Assembly: GCF_000423345.1 (NCBI RefSeq)
Contig: NZ_AUHU01000013.1
Location: 1 to 64,000, forward strand
Length of the DNA: 64,000 nt
Direction: 5' to 3'
Source: Marinimicrobium agarilyticum DSM 16975
GTDB taxonomy: Bacteria; Pseudomonadota; Gammaproteobacteria; Pseudomonadales; Cellvibrionaceae
Position 1 is the first letter of the stretch, and each line of letters opens with the position of its first letter. Positions 17,324-26,376 of the stretch are shown in pieces. The position numbers and the translations under genes are program-made. The notes below the pieces were generated by a model. The model had not been told where the DNA came from. It saw only the letters and a program-made list of their open reading frames with translations, and made no database searches.

Positions 17324-18171
17324 ACGACGCACTCACCCTGCTGGCCCCCGCCAAGCTGAACCTCTGCCTCCATATCCTGGGGCGTCGGGCGGACGGTTAC
17401 CATGAGCTACAGACAGCGTTTCAGCTTCTGGACTACGGCGACCAGCTCACCTTTACCCCTCTGAAAGATGAACAGCTGCTACTGACGCCGGAGATCCCCT
17501 CCCTGCCCCGGGAGCAAAACCTGATCTGGCGCGCGGCGCAACTCCTCAAACCGTTCGCACGAAACCGCACCGGCGTGCACATCCACCTGGAAAAGCGCCT
17601 GCCCATGGGCGGCGGCCTGGGTGGTGGCAGCAGCGACGCGGCCACCACGCTGCTGGCACTCAACCGGCTCTGGGAGTGCGGCCTTACCAATGAACAGCTG
17701 CAGCCGCTCGGCCTCCAACTGGGGGCGGATGTACCGGTGTTTGTGGGCGGGCGCAGCGCCTGGGCCGAGGGTATCGGGGAGCGCCTGAGCCCCCTGCCAC
17801 TGCCCGAGCGGTGGTACCTGGTACTCACCCCAAAGACCCCGGTTTCCACCGCCGAGGTTTTTTGTCACAAAGATTTGACAAGAGGCACAGCGCCCATTAC
17901 AGTAGCGGCCTTTCTTGAGCGGGGCGGCAAAAACGACTGCCAACCACTGGTCAGGAGGATTTATCCCGAAGTGGATAAATCGCTGATTTGGTTGGAAAAA
18001 TTTGCCAGCAACGCTACAATGTCCGGCACTGGCGCCAGCGTCTTCGCACGTTTTGAAAGCGAAGCCGAAGCGCAACGAGGATTGAGCCGAACGCCCAAAC
18101 ACTGGCCCGCTTTTGTGGCCAAAGGCGTCAACCAATCCCCGGTGTGCCAACAGTTGTCTGAGTACAGCTGA
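17320..18171 (+). CDS. ispE: 4-diphosphocytidyl-2-C-methyl-D-erythritol kinase
   Basis: This 283-residue GHMP kinase of the MEP isoprenoid pathway phosphorylates CDP-ME with ATP. It starts [30 protein letters not shown], the standard N-terminus. The ATP loop is [17 protein letters not shown] (about residues 90-106), and the third GHMP motif is [12 protein letters not shown]. The ATG at 17320 overlaps the lolB stop. The lolB-ispE-tRNA-prs order is typical of gammaproteobacteria. Confidence 0.96.
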   Translation: MNDALTLLAPAKLNLCLHILGRRADGYHELQTAFQLLDYGDQLTFTPLKDEQLLLTPEIPSLPREQNLIWRAAQLLKPFARNRTGVHIHLEKRLPMGGGLGGGSSDAATTLLALNRLWECGLTNEQLQPLGLQLGADVPVFVGGRSAWAEGIGERLSPLPLPERWYLVLTPKTPVSTAEVFCHKDLTRGTAPITVAAFLERGGKNDCQPLVRRIYPEVDKSLIWLEKFASNATMSGTGASVFARFESEAEAQRGLSRTPKHWPAFVAKGVNQSPVCQQLSEYS

Positions 18172-18217
18172 CTGGGCATTGAAAGCGGTTTTAACAATCG
18201 CTGAAAACGACTACTAC

Positions 18218-18292
18218 TGGGGCGTAGCCAAGCGGTAAGGCAGCGGGTTTTGATCCCGTCATGCGTAGGTTCGAATCCTACCGCCCCAGCCA
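18218..18292 (+). tRNA. tRNA-Gln (TTG)
   Basis: A 75-nt cloverleaf with encoded CCA. Acceptor TGGGGCG pairs with CGCCCCA. The anticodon loop TTTTGAT gives TTG. T-loop TTCGAAT is normal. It sits between ispE and prs, its usual place in Pseudomonas-type genomes. Confidence 0.97.
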
Positions 18293-18486
18293 TTTTCGTT
18301 AACGCGCCGCTGCCTCAGCGGCGCTGTTCGTTTTGGGTTGAGCCTCTCCCATGAGTTAGTTTCTCGCGGATCGGATAATGGCATTAGCGCCCCTGTTTTC
18401 GGTCGGCGCGATCTCCCCGCCCCTTCCGTCCCGGTTTGCGCACTACCCACAACACAAGCAAGACCGCAAACAAGAAGGTACCGAAC

Positions 18487-19428
18487 GTGACTGAGTTAAT
18501 GGTATTCACCGGCAACGCCAACCCGGACCTATCCCACAAAATTGTGGAATGCCTGGGTATGGATCTTGGAGACGTCGCGGTCTCTCAATTCTCCGACGGT
18601 GAAATTGCCGTGGAGCTGAATACCAACGTTCGAGGACGCGACGTGTTCGTGGTCCAACCCACCTGCGCCCCCACCAACCGAAACATCATGGAGCTGATGA
18701 TCATGGTGGACGCCTTGCGACGGGCTTCCGCCGGGCGAATTACCGCCGTGGTACCCTATTTCGGTTACGCCCGCCAGGACCGCCGCGTGCGCTCCGCCCG
18801 GGTGCCGATTACCGCCAAGGTGGTGGCGGACATGATGGTAGGCGTGGGCATTGACCGCCTGTTGACCGTTGACCTTCACGCCGAACAGATTCAGGGCTTT
18901 TTCGATGTGCCCGTGGACAACGTCTACGGCTCCCCCGTCCTGCTGGAAGATGTCGAAAAGCAGAACTTCAGTGACCTGATCGTGGTCTCTCCCGATATCG
19001 GTGGCGTGGTTCGCGCCCGCGCCGTGGCCAAGCAACTGAGTGTGGACCTGGCGATTATCGACAAACGCCGGCCCAACCCGAACGTGGCCGAAGTGATGAA
19101 TATTATCGGTGAGGTAAACGGGCGTACCTGCCTGTTGGTGGACGACATGGTCGATACCGCCGGCACCCTGTGCAACGCCGCCAAAGCACTGAAAGCCCAC
19201 GGCGCCAAGAAAGTCATCGCCTACTGTACTCACCCGGTACTGTCGGGCAACGCCGTTGAAAACATTGAAAACTCGGAGCTGGATGAGCTGGTCGTGACCG
19301 ACTCCATCCCTCTGAGCGATGCCAGTAAAAATTGCTCACGCATCCGTACCCTGACCCTGTCACGCATGTTGGCCGAAGCTGTGCGCCGCTTGAGCAATGA
19401 AGAATCCCTGAGTGCCATGTTCCGCTAA
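18487..19428 (+). CDS. prs: Ribose-phosphate pyrophosphokinase
   Basis: This 313-residue enzyme makes PRPP from ribose 5-phosphate and ATP. Family signatures are [25 protein letters not shown], the [10 protein letters not shown] flexible loop and the PRPP-binding loop [13 protein letters not shown]. The GTG at 18487 is chosen because AAGAAGG lies at the right distance and the protein then begins like its homologues ([15 protein letters not shown]). The longer in-frame start at 18436 adds 17 residues not found in the family. Confidence 0.96.
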   Translation: MTELMVFTGNANPDLSHKIVECLGMDLGDVAVSQFSDGEIAVELNTNVRGRDVFVVQPTCAPTNRNIMELMIMVDALRRASAGRITAVVPYFGYARQDRRVRSARVPITAKVVADMMVGVGIDRLLTVDLHAEQIQGFFDVPVDNVYGSPVLLEDVEKQNFSDLIVVSPDIGGVVRARAVAKQLSVDLAIIDKRRPNPNVAEVMNIIGEVNGRTCLLVDDMVDTAGTLCNAAKALKAHGAKKVIAYCTHPVLSGNAVENIENSELDELVVTDSIPLSDASKNCSRIRTLTLSRMLAEAVRRLSNEESLSAMFR

Positions 19429-19536
19429 GCGGAACGCGCACTCGGTTAGCCGCCGTCCGGCTTGACCGGTCGGCTTTTGAAACCCCGCTAATGGTTCTGG
19501 TCGCGGACATTAGTGGAAAACATTCGAGGACTTATC

Positions 19537-20184
19537 ATGTCTGAAGAGTTTAAGTTGAACGCCGAAGCCCGAGAAGACCTGGGGAAAGGTGCGAGCCGCC
19601 GCCTGCGTCGTCTCGAGGGCAAAGTACCCGCCATCGTGTACGGCGGAAAAAAGAAGCCCGCCACCATCATGCTCAGTCAGAAAGAACTGACCAAGCAGTT
19701 GGAAAACGAAGCTTTCTTCTCTCACATTATCGAGCTGAGCATTGATGGCAAAGCCGAAAACGTGATTTTGAAAGATCTGCAACGTGATCCCGCTCGCGGC
19801 TTCACCAAGCACGCTGACTTCCAGCGCGTTTCCAAGACCACCAAACTGCACACCAGCATCCCGCTGCACTTCCTCAATGAGGAAACCGCCAAGGGTGTTA
19901 AAATGCAGGGCGGTAAAATCGTCCATAACATGGTTCAGTTGGAAGTTACCTGCTTGCCGGCCGACCTGCCCGAATACATCGAAGTGGACGTGGCCGATCT
20001 GGAGCTGGGCAGCAGCCTGCACATCTCCGACCTGAAGCTGCCCAAAGGCGTTGAATCCGTGGAACTGAGCCACGGTTCGGACCACGACCAGCCGGTTGTG
20101 TCCATCAACAAGCCGCGCGGCATGGCTTCTGATGAAGCCGGAGACGAAGGCGGTGAAGAAGAAGGTGGCGAAGAGGAGAAGTAA
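19537..20184 (+). CDS. rplY: 50S ribosomal protein L25 (TL5/CTC form)
   Basis: This 215-residue protein binds 5S rRNA. The N-terminal L25 domain (SEEFKLNAEAREDLGKGASRRLRR) is followed by the C-terminal TL5/CTC beta domain (about residues 95-190) and a very acidic tail of Glu/Gly (EAGDEGGEEEGGEEEK). The ATG at 19537 has GAGGAC upstream; the earlier in-frame ATG at 19513 is less likely. The prs-rplY-pth order is conserved. Confidence 0.96.
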   Translation: MSEEFKLNAEAREDLGKGASRRLRRLEGKVPAIVYGGKKKPATIMLSQKELTKQLENEAFFSHIIELSIDGKAENVILKDLQRDPARGFTKHADFQRVSKTTKLHTSIPLHFLNEETAKGVKMQGGKIVHNMVQLEVTCLPADLPEYIEVDVADLELGSSLHISDLKLPKGVESVELSHGSDHDQPVVSINKPRGMASDEAGDEGGEEEGGEEEK

Positions 20185-20203
20185 GCCTCTCCCGCCCGAA
20201 AAC

Positions 20204-20238
20204 ACACCCCGACGGGCCCTGCCCTCGGGGTGTTTTTC
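20204..20238 (+). terminator. Intrinsic terminator after rplY
   Basis: ACACCCCGA (20204-20212) pairs with TCGGGGTGT (20225-20233), followed by TTTTTC. It separates prs-rplY from pth, which begins 42 bases later. Confidence 0.85.
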
Positions 20239-20279
20239 TATCTACATCCGGGGTTTCTTTCTAGATAAGGTATCGAGCC

Positions 20280-20864
20280 ATGGACACTCCCCTGCAGCTG
20301 ATCGTCGGCCTGGGTAACCCGGGCGCAGAATACGATCGCACCCGGCACAACGCCGGTGCCGACTTTGTCACCGAACTGGCCTGGCGCCAGGGCGTGACGC
20401 TTTCCCCTGAAAGCAAATTCCACGGCCTGACCGGCCGAATCAACCTCGGTGGTCAAGACCTGCGGCTACTGATCCCGACCACGTTCATGAACCGCAGTGG
20501 CCAGTCCATCGGTGCCATGGCGCAGTTTTTCAAGATTCCGCCGGAAGCGATTCTGGTCGCTCACGACGAGCTGGACCTGCCCCCCGGCACCGCCCGCCTG
20601 AAGCACAGCGGCGGCCACGGCGGCCACAACGGCCTGCGGGACACCATCAAAGCGCTGGGCAACAACAAGGACTTCAACCGCTTGCGCCTGGGTATTGGCC
20701 ACCCCGGTTCCGCTTCACAAGTGGTGGGCTATGTGCTCAAGAAAGCCCCCACCAGCGAACAGCAGATGCTTCTGGATGCCATTGATCGCGCCATCGAGGT
20801 GCTGCCGCTGGCCGCCAGCGGCGATTGGGTCAAGGCAATGAATCAGCTTCATACTAAAGCCTAA
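20280..20864 (+). CDS. pth: Peptidyl-tRNA hydrolase
   Basis: This 194-residue enzyme frees tRNA from stalled peptidyl-tRNA. The N-terminal [20 protein letters not shown] carries the catalytic His, FMNRSG and HDELDLPPG carry the tRNA-contact Asn and the Asp, and [13 protein letters not shown] is the second signature. In most gammaproteobacteria ychF follows directly. Here a 5.2-kb minus-strand block with two lipoprotein genes separates them. Confidence 0.97.
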   Translation: MDTPLQLIVGLGNPGAEYDRTRHNAGADFVTELAWRQGVTLSPESKFHGLTGRINLGGQDLRLLIPTTFMNRSGQSIGAMAQFFKIPPEAILVAHDELDLPPGTARLKHSGGHGGHNGLRDTIKALGNNKDFNRLRLGIGHPGSASQVVGYVLKKAPTSEQQMLLDAIDRAIEVLPLAASGDWVKAMNQLHTKA

Positions 20865-21033
20865 GCGATCTCAAAAACGTGGAGCGCGAATCCTTACGAG
20901 CCGCGCTCGACGTACCTCTCTCGCCTCAGGTCGGGCGGATCGGTGCGACGCTTTGGAGCCAAAGGCGCATCCGCCACTCTCACCGGCCGGTGTCGGCACC
21001 CCGCTTGAGAGAAGTACCAACAAACAACCGCGT

Positions 21034-23373
21034 TCAGGGTTGTCGCAAGGTCCAGGCTTCCGCGCTGACAAATTCCGTGTCACCACCGCTGGAAAACAGA
21101 TAGACGTGATCACTGTCTTCCCGGGTCGGATAGATTCGAAAGGAAAAGGCGGCACTGTCATTGATAAAGACATCCACCACGGAGCCGTCCACAAAAACAT
21201 GGAAGGTCCGGGGCTTGCCAAAGGCCGCCTCATCGTAGGCTTCGCGGTAGACTTTTTTGTCTTCCACTTCGCCGGACAGGCTGGATTTGAACTTGTTGAG
21301 TACGATCTCCTGTCGCTCGGCATCGTAGGACAGGCGGGTGACCTCTTCCTGGTCGGGAGAGGCTGCCAGTAACAAACCGTACTCACTGCCGGTGACGTTC
21401 GGGTTTACCTCGACACGCACCTCAAGCTGCCGTCCCTCAATGCCCGGGTCAAACTCGCTGCTAACGGTTCCCGGCACCACGCTGATGTGCGACTCCGGGT
21501 CGCGCAGGGTCTCCAGCGCCGCGATCGGTGACTGCCCCAGGGTTTCACCGTCATCCATCAAGCGCCATTCCCGGGGAAAGCTGAAGGTATGCGTCCAGCC
21601 GGCATCGAGCTGCGCCTGAGACGAGCGCCGCTCATCCACAATGCCGATACCCACCAGCTTGCCCTCGGCGTTGCGGGCCACGGTGGGGGACAGGTGGCCG
21701 GCAATCACGTCCAGGTTTTTCGGTGTCAGGTAGTCCGGGGTGAAGCGACCATTTCCCCAGGTGCCGGTCCAGTAGACGGCTCGTGTGGGTTTGTCCTCAT
21801 CGTATTTGCCCACTTCCCCGCCAATGGGGTTGACCACCAGTATGTGCTTGCCGTTGCCCAGGTCTTCAAACACCGGCATTTCCCAAATGGCTGAGTTGAT
21901 GTCCATTTGCGAATAGGAGGGCACGGTGAAATTGGAACGGCGTGTCCAGTTGTACAGGTCGGTAGAGGTGTAGTAATCCAGACCACCGCCGCCATTGACG
22001 CGGGCGCCAATGATCATGTGCCAGGTATCACCCTCTTTCCAGAGATACGGGTCGCGGAAGTCTTCGACATTATCGGAGTCAATAATCGGCCCCTGCTTTT
22101 CCCAATCACGCAGGTTGGGATGATCACTGGTGGCCAACGCGATCCCGGGGTTATACGGGCCGGAGTGATTAACATTGGTGTAAAACGCATAGGCCACCCC
22201 ATTCTCATACACCACGTCCCCGGACCAGATGCCTTTCATATCGTAGCCCTTGGTGTCCGACAGTTCGAGCGTGGGCCAGAGGGCATCCTCTTCGTGCTTC
22301 CACTGCACAAGGTCATCAGCATAGGTGTGCCCCCAGTGCATCTGGGTTTTATAGGGGCCATTGGGCGTACGCTGGTAGAACATGTGATAGCGCCCGTCGA
22401 CACTAACCAGCCCGTGCGGCTCGTTAGTCCAGTTGGCCGGCGGCATGGCGTGAAAGTGCGGGCGCTGCAAATCCCCGGCGAAGCGGCTGTCCGGAACAAT
22501 CAGTGAATCGTCGTGAGCATAGCCATCGGTCTGATCGACATTCTCGGCGAGACTGTCGTCGATCAACGCCTGGGTGCGCGCCCCCGGATACACACGCGTG
22601 TTATCGAACGCGGCATTCAGGGCGTTGACCAGGAAGATACCGAGGTACTTGTCGTTGTAGCTTTTGCCGATCAGCAAGTCACCACCGGCGTAGCTGATCT
22701 GACTGTCGTCGGCAATGGTTTCACTCGCCACCGCCTCGCCGTTCAGATACAGGGAGACGGTTTCGTTGGGTGTATCCACCACGGCGGCAATGTGCGCCCA
22801 CTCGTACAGCGGAAATTCATCCGGCGCCTCCAGCGTCAAGGGCTCGCCATCGATGTAAACCGTAAAGCCCCACTGGCCGAAGGTATTAATATCCAGCGAA
22901 AAGCCCGCCAGGGAATTGCGCTGGCTGACAAACGCCGAGGGCGTCAGGTCCGCATGCGGGACTTCCGCATCGGAGGGGTAGCTCTCCAGGGCCACCCAGG
23001 TTTCCACGGTCAGGGTTTTGTTGGATACCGGATCCAGATCCGCCGTTACCCAGGTGGAATAGCCGTCGGTGCGCAACGCGGAGCCCTCAATGCCGGGTAC
23101 CAGTTCGGGCGCGTCAAACGCATTCTCGATCGGAAAGCTGCCAGAACCGGCCTCGTTGGCCACCCGGGTGTTTTCCACCAACGCGTTGTAATCCAGATGT
23201 ATCAGGGCAGCGTCTTCGGGTGCCGGTACTTCATCGGCGGGCGGATTGTTGTCGCCGTCATCATCGGGCGTGCCGCCACCGCCTCCGGTGGAACCACCAC
23301 CCCCGCCGCAGCTACTCAGGGCGATCAGCAGGGCCAGGCTGCTCAGGCGATAAGCATTTTTTTCAAACAACAT
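21034..23373 (-). CDS. LamG-GH32 surface lipoprotein, fructanase-like with altered nucleophile motif
   Basis: This 779-residue protein has a lipobox (LSSC, Cys22), a Gly-rich then acidic linker (23-55), a LamG/concanavalin-like domain (about 57-275) and a GH32 five-blade domain (about 300-610) with a C-terminal beta-sandwich (about 630-779). The GH32 transition-state Asp (FRDP, Asp441) and acid/base Glu (WEMP, Glu498) are present. The nucleophile motif normally reads WMNDPNG, but here it is WTNEPHG (315-321), with Glu318 in place of Asp. This could still support activity, define a subgroup or mark a changed specificity. It is last in a two-gene unit behind the four-module lipoprotein and probably acts on fructan at the cell surface. 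Confidence 0.88.
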   Translation of the reverse strand: MLFEKNAYRLSSLALLIALSSCGGGGGSTGGGGGTPDDDGDNNPPADEVPAPEDAALIHLDYNALVENTRVANEAGSGSFPIENAFDAPELVPGIEGSALRTDGYSTWVTADLDPVSNKTLTVETWVALESYPSDAEVPHADLTPSAFVSQRNSLAGFSLDINTFGQWGFTVYIDGEPLTLEAPDEFPLYEWAHIAAVVDTPNETVSLYLNGEAVASETIADDSQISYAGGDLLIGKSYNDKYLGIFLVNALNAAFDNTRVYPGARTQALIDDSLAENVDQTDGYAHDDSLIVPDSRFAGDLQRPHFHAMPPANWTNEPHGLVSVDGRYHMFYQRTPNGPYKTQMHWGHTYADDLVQWKHEEDALWPTLELSDTKGYDMKGIWSGDVVYENGVAYAFYTNVNHSGPYNPGIALATSDHPNLRDWEKQGPIIDSDNVEDFRDPYLWKEGDTWHMIIGARVNGGGGLDYYTSTDLYNWTRRSNFTVPSYSQMDINSAIWEMPVFEDLGNGKHILVVNPIGGEVGKYDEDKPTRAVYWTGTWGNGRFTPDYLTPKNLDVIAGHLSPTVARNAEGKLVGIGIVDERRSSQAQLDAGWTHTFSFPREWRLMDDGETLGQSPIAALETLRDPESHISVVPGTVSSEFDPGIEGRQLEVRVEVNPNVTGSEYGLLLAASPDQEEVTRLSYDAERQEIVLNKFKSSLSGEVEDKKVYREAYDEAAFGKPRTFHVFVDGSVVDVFINDSAAFSFRIYPTREDSDHVYLFSSGGDTEFVSAEAWTLRQP

Positions 23374-23404
23374 CGGAATGACCTCATCATTGTCTCGTGC
23401 AGAC

Positions 23405-23430
23405 GGGCCCCGGCCTTCCGGCCGGGGCCC
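23405..23430 (-). other. Strong intercistronic stem-loop
   Basis: GGGCCCCGGCC (23405-23415) and GGCCGGGGCCC (23420-23430) form an 11-bp GC stem with loop TTCC in the 80-base gap between the four-module lipoprotein and the GH32 gene. No T run follows in the transcribed direction, so it is not a typical terminator. It could protect the upstream mRNA and set a higher level of the binding protein than of the enzyme. Confidence 0.6.
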
Positions 23431-23453
23431 AAGGGTTGCTTCCGTTCAACCGA

Positions 23454-26000
23454 TCAGGGGGTAAACACCGCCCCACTGGTCATGTGCACATGGTCGAAGC
23501 TGACGAAACCGCAGCCGCCCGCTTCCTGGTCGTAAATTTCCACTTTCACATCGGAACCGGCGTAGGTGGACAGGTCGATTTCCACCCAATCATCATCACC
23601 ATCAATGTAAGACGGCCCGCAGCTATTGGGCATGTAATTTTCCAACTCGCTGTCGTCCGTGGCGGAGAGGACCCGCAGCCCCACCGGCGCGGTGCCATTA
23701 CCGCCGGCCATCATGAACGCCAGGATCGGCTTGTCTGCGCTGACGGTAAACGTCGGAGAGGTCAGAGTGCCCGTAGGTGCATCACAACCGGAGGCGTTGT
23801 TGTTGATCTCACAGGTGCTGACCGCGCCCACGCCGATGTGAGCAGCCACGTCGATTTCATCGCGCGTGGTGCCCTGCCAGGCCTGACCGTCCGCCGGACT
23901 GGCGAAGGAGCCGGACGCCACCCAGCCGGCATCCAGCATGGCCTGGGCATCATCAAAGCGAGCAATAACGGTGTCATTGGAGTCGGCATAGGGCAATGAA
24001 GCGTGGAAACCGATGGACTGCATCTGGGTATCGTTCAGGAAGATGGCACCGCCGTTGATCATGTCGGCCGGCAGGGCTCCGTCAGTGGACGCTGGATCAC
24101 GATCCGTCTGATAGAGGTGGTCGAAGCTCACAAAACCACAACCGCCCGGCTCCTCGTCGTACAACTGGTAGTACACCTTGGCGCCCTCGATCGCGGACTG
24201 CTCGATAAAGGTCCAGTCGTCGTTGCCGTCGATGTACGACGGACCACAGGTGGCCGGGGCGTAATTGATCAGCTCGTTGCCGATGGAGTCCAACACTCGC
24301 AGACCGACCGGCACCTCTCCGTTGCCGCCCGCCATCAGGAAGTAGAGGTAGGGGTCGATGATGGTGGTCAGCGGCGAGGTGAGCGAGCCCATGGGAGCGT
24401 CACAACCGGAGGCGTTGTTGTTCAGCTCGCAAGTGCTGATGGCATTGACGCCAACCCGCGCAGCCGCGTCCACGGCCGTGGTGCCGGCCCAGGATGTGCT
24501 GTCGGCGGGGCTGGAGAAATCGCCACTGGCGGTCCAGCCGGCCTCCAACATTGCTTGAGGGTCATCAAAGTTAGCTACGACGGCGCCTTCGTCAAAGGCA
24601 TCGGCGGCTACGTCGACATTCTTGCTCTGGAACTCTTCGGGGATGGTGGCTGTTGCCGCAACCGTCGGGGTCACGGTGCCACCCTCTTCACCCTCAAAAC
24701 TGGTCGTGCCGCTCTGGTAGGCGTGATCCACGGCAATAAAGCCACAGGCTTCTGTGGAGTCATCCACGATCTGCAGCTTGACGTTCTGACCTTGAATGGC
24801 GCTAACATCAATCTGGTACCAGTTGCCATCCCCGCTGACGTAGGTCGGATCGCAGGTTTGCGGTGTGACGCTGGCGAGCACTTCGTTGGTACCGGAGCGC
24901 AACAGGTTGATGGTGACGTCCTGATTGTCCGCGGAACCGCCCGCGGCCAGGAAGCGGATGTAGTCATTGTTGACCGTGAAGTCCGCCGAGGTAATGGTGC
25001 CGGTTTGAGCCTCGCAAGCCACATCGCCGGTCGCACAACTGGAGAAGCCGCGCGCGCCGATACGGGCCGCGTTCAGATTGGCGGAGTTACCCTGCCAGGC
25101 TTCTTCGGTGGCAGGCGCCTCGAAGTCACCGGTGGCGGTCCAGCCCTCGCCGTTGTCCTCGACGCTGGCGGTCATTTTGAGGGCGTTGTCGAAACGGGAA
25201 ATCACATTGTCCGACGCATCCTCCGGCAGGGTTACACGGAAAGGCTCCAGCGGGACCAGGGCCGAGGCGGCCTGGGAGCCCACGGCCATGCCGCTCAGGT
25301 AGAAGTGGTCGAAACTGACAAAGCCGCAGCCACCCTCCTCGTTATCGAACAGGTACAGCTGCACATCCTCGCCCTGCAGGGCACTGACATCGAAGTGGAA
25401 CCAGTCCTCGTCGTCGGTAATGTAAGCCTTGCCACAGGAGTTGGGCTGAAAGGCGGCAAGCACGGTCTCGGTACCGGCGAGGCGGATCTCCGCGCCCACG
25501 TCCGTGGCGCCACCGGTCATCAGGAAGTTGAGGTAATCAGAGTTAACAGTAAACGCTGGCGTCAGAATCGAGCCGGTATTGGAGTCACAGTCGTTATCGC
25601 CGATCTCGCAGGTGCTGACGGCGGCAGTGCCCACACGAGCGGCTTCTTCGTTCGTCGTCACACCACGCCAGTCACTCACTTCGTCGAATACGCCTGTGAG
25701 TGTCCAGCCACTGCCGGAGGCCTGTAGTGAGGCTACATCTTCAAAGTCGGCAATGATGTTTTCCGGGACAAACAAAGCGGGATCATCGTTGGTCAGGTTC
25801 ACCAGCACGTCGCTGGAGGGTTCCTCACCGGGGTTATCAGGGTCCGGTTGCTCCGGTTCCGGTTCACCGATGACGACATCGAGGTTTTTACCGGGCAGGT
25901 TATCACCCACTTCGCCGTCCGATCCGCCGCAGGCGGTCAACACCAGACAACTCACTGCCACCGGAAACAACCCGGTCAAAGACTTGAAGTTATTCATCAT
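23454..26000 (-). CDS. Four-module Cys-rich surface lipoprotein, probable glycan-binding protein
   Basis: This 848-residue lipoprotein (lipobox LTAC, Cys24) has an acidic Pro/Glu/Asp linker and then four homologous modules at about residues 82-236, 267-430, 475-632 and 678-841. Each reads roughly: GW-x-xxG-F, a W-x-G segment, STCE, a second Cys, G-x-LTSP, FLMAGG, CGPSYIDG-D-DW and a final CGFVSFDHxY. Every module has four Cys at matching places (131/138/189/225, 322/329/383/419, 524/533/585/621 and 730/739/794/830), so two disulfides per module are likely. Modules 3 and 4 are the most alike. The pattern recalls the beta-sandwich modules attached to GH32 enzymes (CBM38/CBM66 type), which is inference. 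No catalytic motif is seen. Next to a GH32 gene, a fructan-capture role is plausible. AGAGGA precedes the ATG pair. Confidence 0.8.
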   Translation of the reverse strand: MMNNFKSLTGLFPVAVSCLVLTACGGSDGEVGDNLPGKNLDVVIGEPEPEQPDPDNPGEEPSSDVLVNLTNDDPALFVPENIIADFEDVASLQASGSGWTLTGVFDEVSDWRGVTTNEEAARVGTAAVSTCEIGDNDCDSNTGSILTPAFTVNSDYLNFLMTGGATDVGAEIRLAGTETVLAAFQPNSCGKAYITDDEDWFHFDVSALQGEDVQLYLFDNEEGGCGFVSFDHFYLSGMAVGSQAASALVPLEPFRVTLPEDASDNVISRFDNALKMTASVEDNGEGWTATGDFEAPATEEAWQGNSANLNAARIGARGFSSCATGDVACEAQTGTITSADFTVNNDYIRFLAAGGSADNQDVTINLLRSGTNEVLASVTPQTCDPTYVSGDGNWYQIDVSAIQGQNVKLQIVDDSTEACGFIAVDHAYQSGTTSFEGEEGGTVTPTVAATATIPEEFQSKNVDVAADAFDEGAVVANFDDPQAMLEAGWTASGDFSSPADSTSWAGTTAVDAAARVGVNAISTCELNNNASGCDAPMGSLTSPLTTIIDPYLYFLMAGGNGEVPVGLRVLDSIGNELINYAPATCGPSYIDGNDDWTFIEQSAIEGAKVYYQLYDEEPGGCGFVSFDHLYQTDRDPASTDGALPADMINGGAIFLNDTQMQSIGFHASLPYADSNDTVIARFDDAQAMLDAGWVASGSFASPADGQAWQGTTRDEIDVAAHIGVGAVSTCEINNNASGCDAPTGTLTSPTFTVSADKPILAFMMAGGNGTAPVGLRVLSATDDSELENYMPNSCGPSYIDGDDDWVEIDLSTYAGSDVKVEIYDQEAGGCGFVSFDHVHMTSGAVFTP

Positions 26001-26376
26001 TATATTCCTCTAGGCTTTTATTCTTTATCAAACACCCAAGCTGAACGCGTCACGAGACAGAAAAGAGCGACCCCTCAGCCTTTCAACTAACTTACATCAC
26101 TCTCAGTTAAATATCAATTACTTAATATACGTCATATATAATCTATAATTTCCTTTATTATCAGCAAGTTAATCTTACAGTTGTCGACTTAACGGAAAAT
26201 CACAAAAACTTATTCAACTATTGTTAATAATTAAGTTGGCGTAGCGTCGGCTGCGCGTAACCCTGCAGAGCGCGAACACGAACGGACTACAACCACCCGC
26301 CCGGCGTCTGTATAATTGCTCGCCCATTCACGATCAGCGGGCGCGGGACGTCCGAACACTCAACCTGGGGAATATC
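26001..26376. promoter_or_regulatory. AT-rich divergent control region (four-module lipoprotein / ychF)
   Basis: There is no gene in these 376 bases. They are far richer in AT than their surroundings, especially 26085-26240. Recurrent AAGTTAA-like words appear (26166-26172, ACTTAAC near 26187-26193, TTAAGTT at 26231-26237). Similar words occur in the AT-rich region before susC (33.5 kb), hinting at a shared regulator. The ychF promoter would lie in the GC-richer part after 26240. Confidence 0.45.

Noticed and set aside
24003-25727. Long plus-strand open frame antisense to the four-module lipoprotein
   Set aside because: The sense protein shows clean repeats, a lipobox and a ribosome binding site. 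The antisense frame mirrors the repeats and has no recognisable product.
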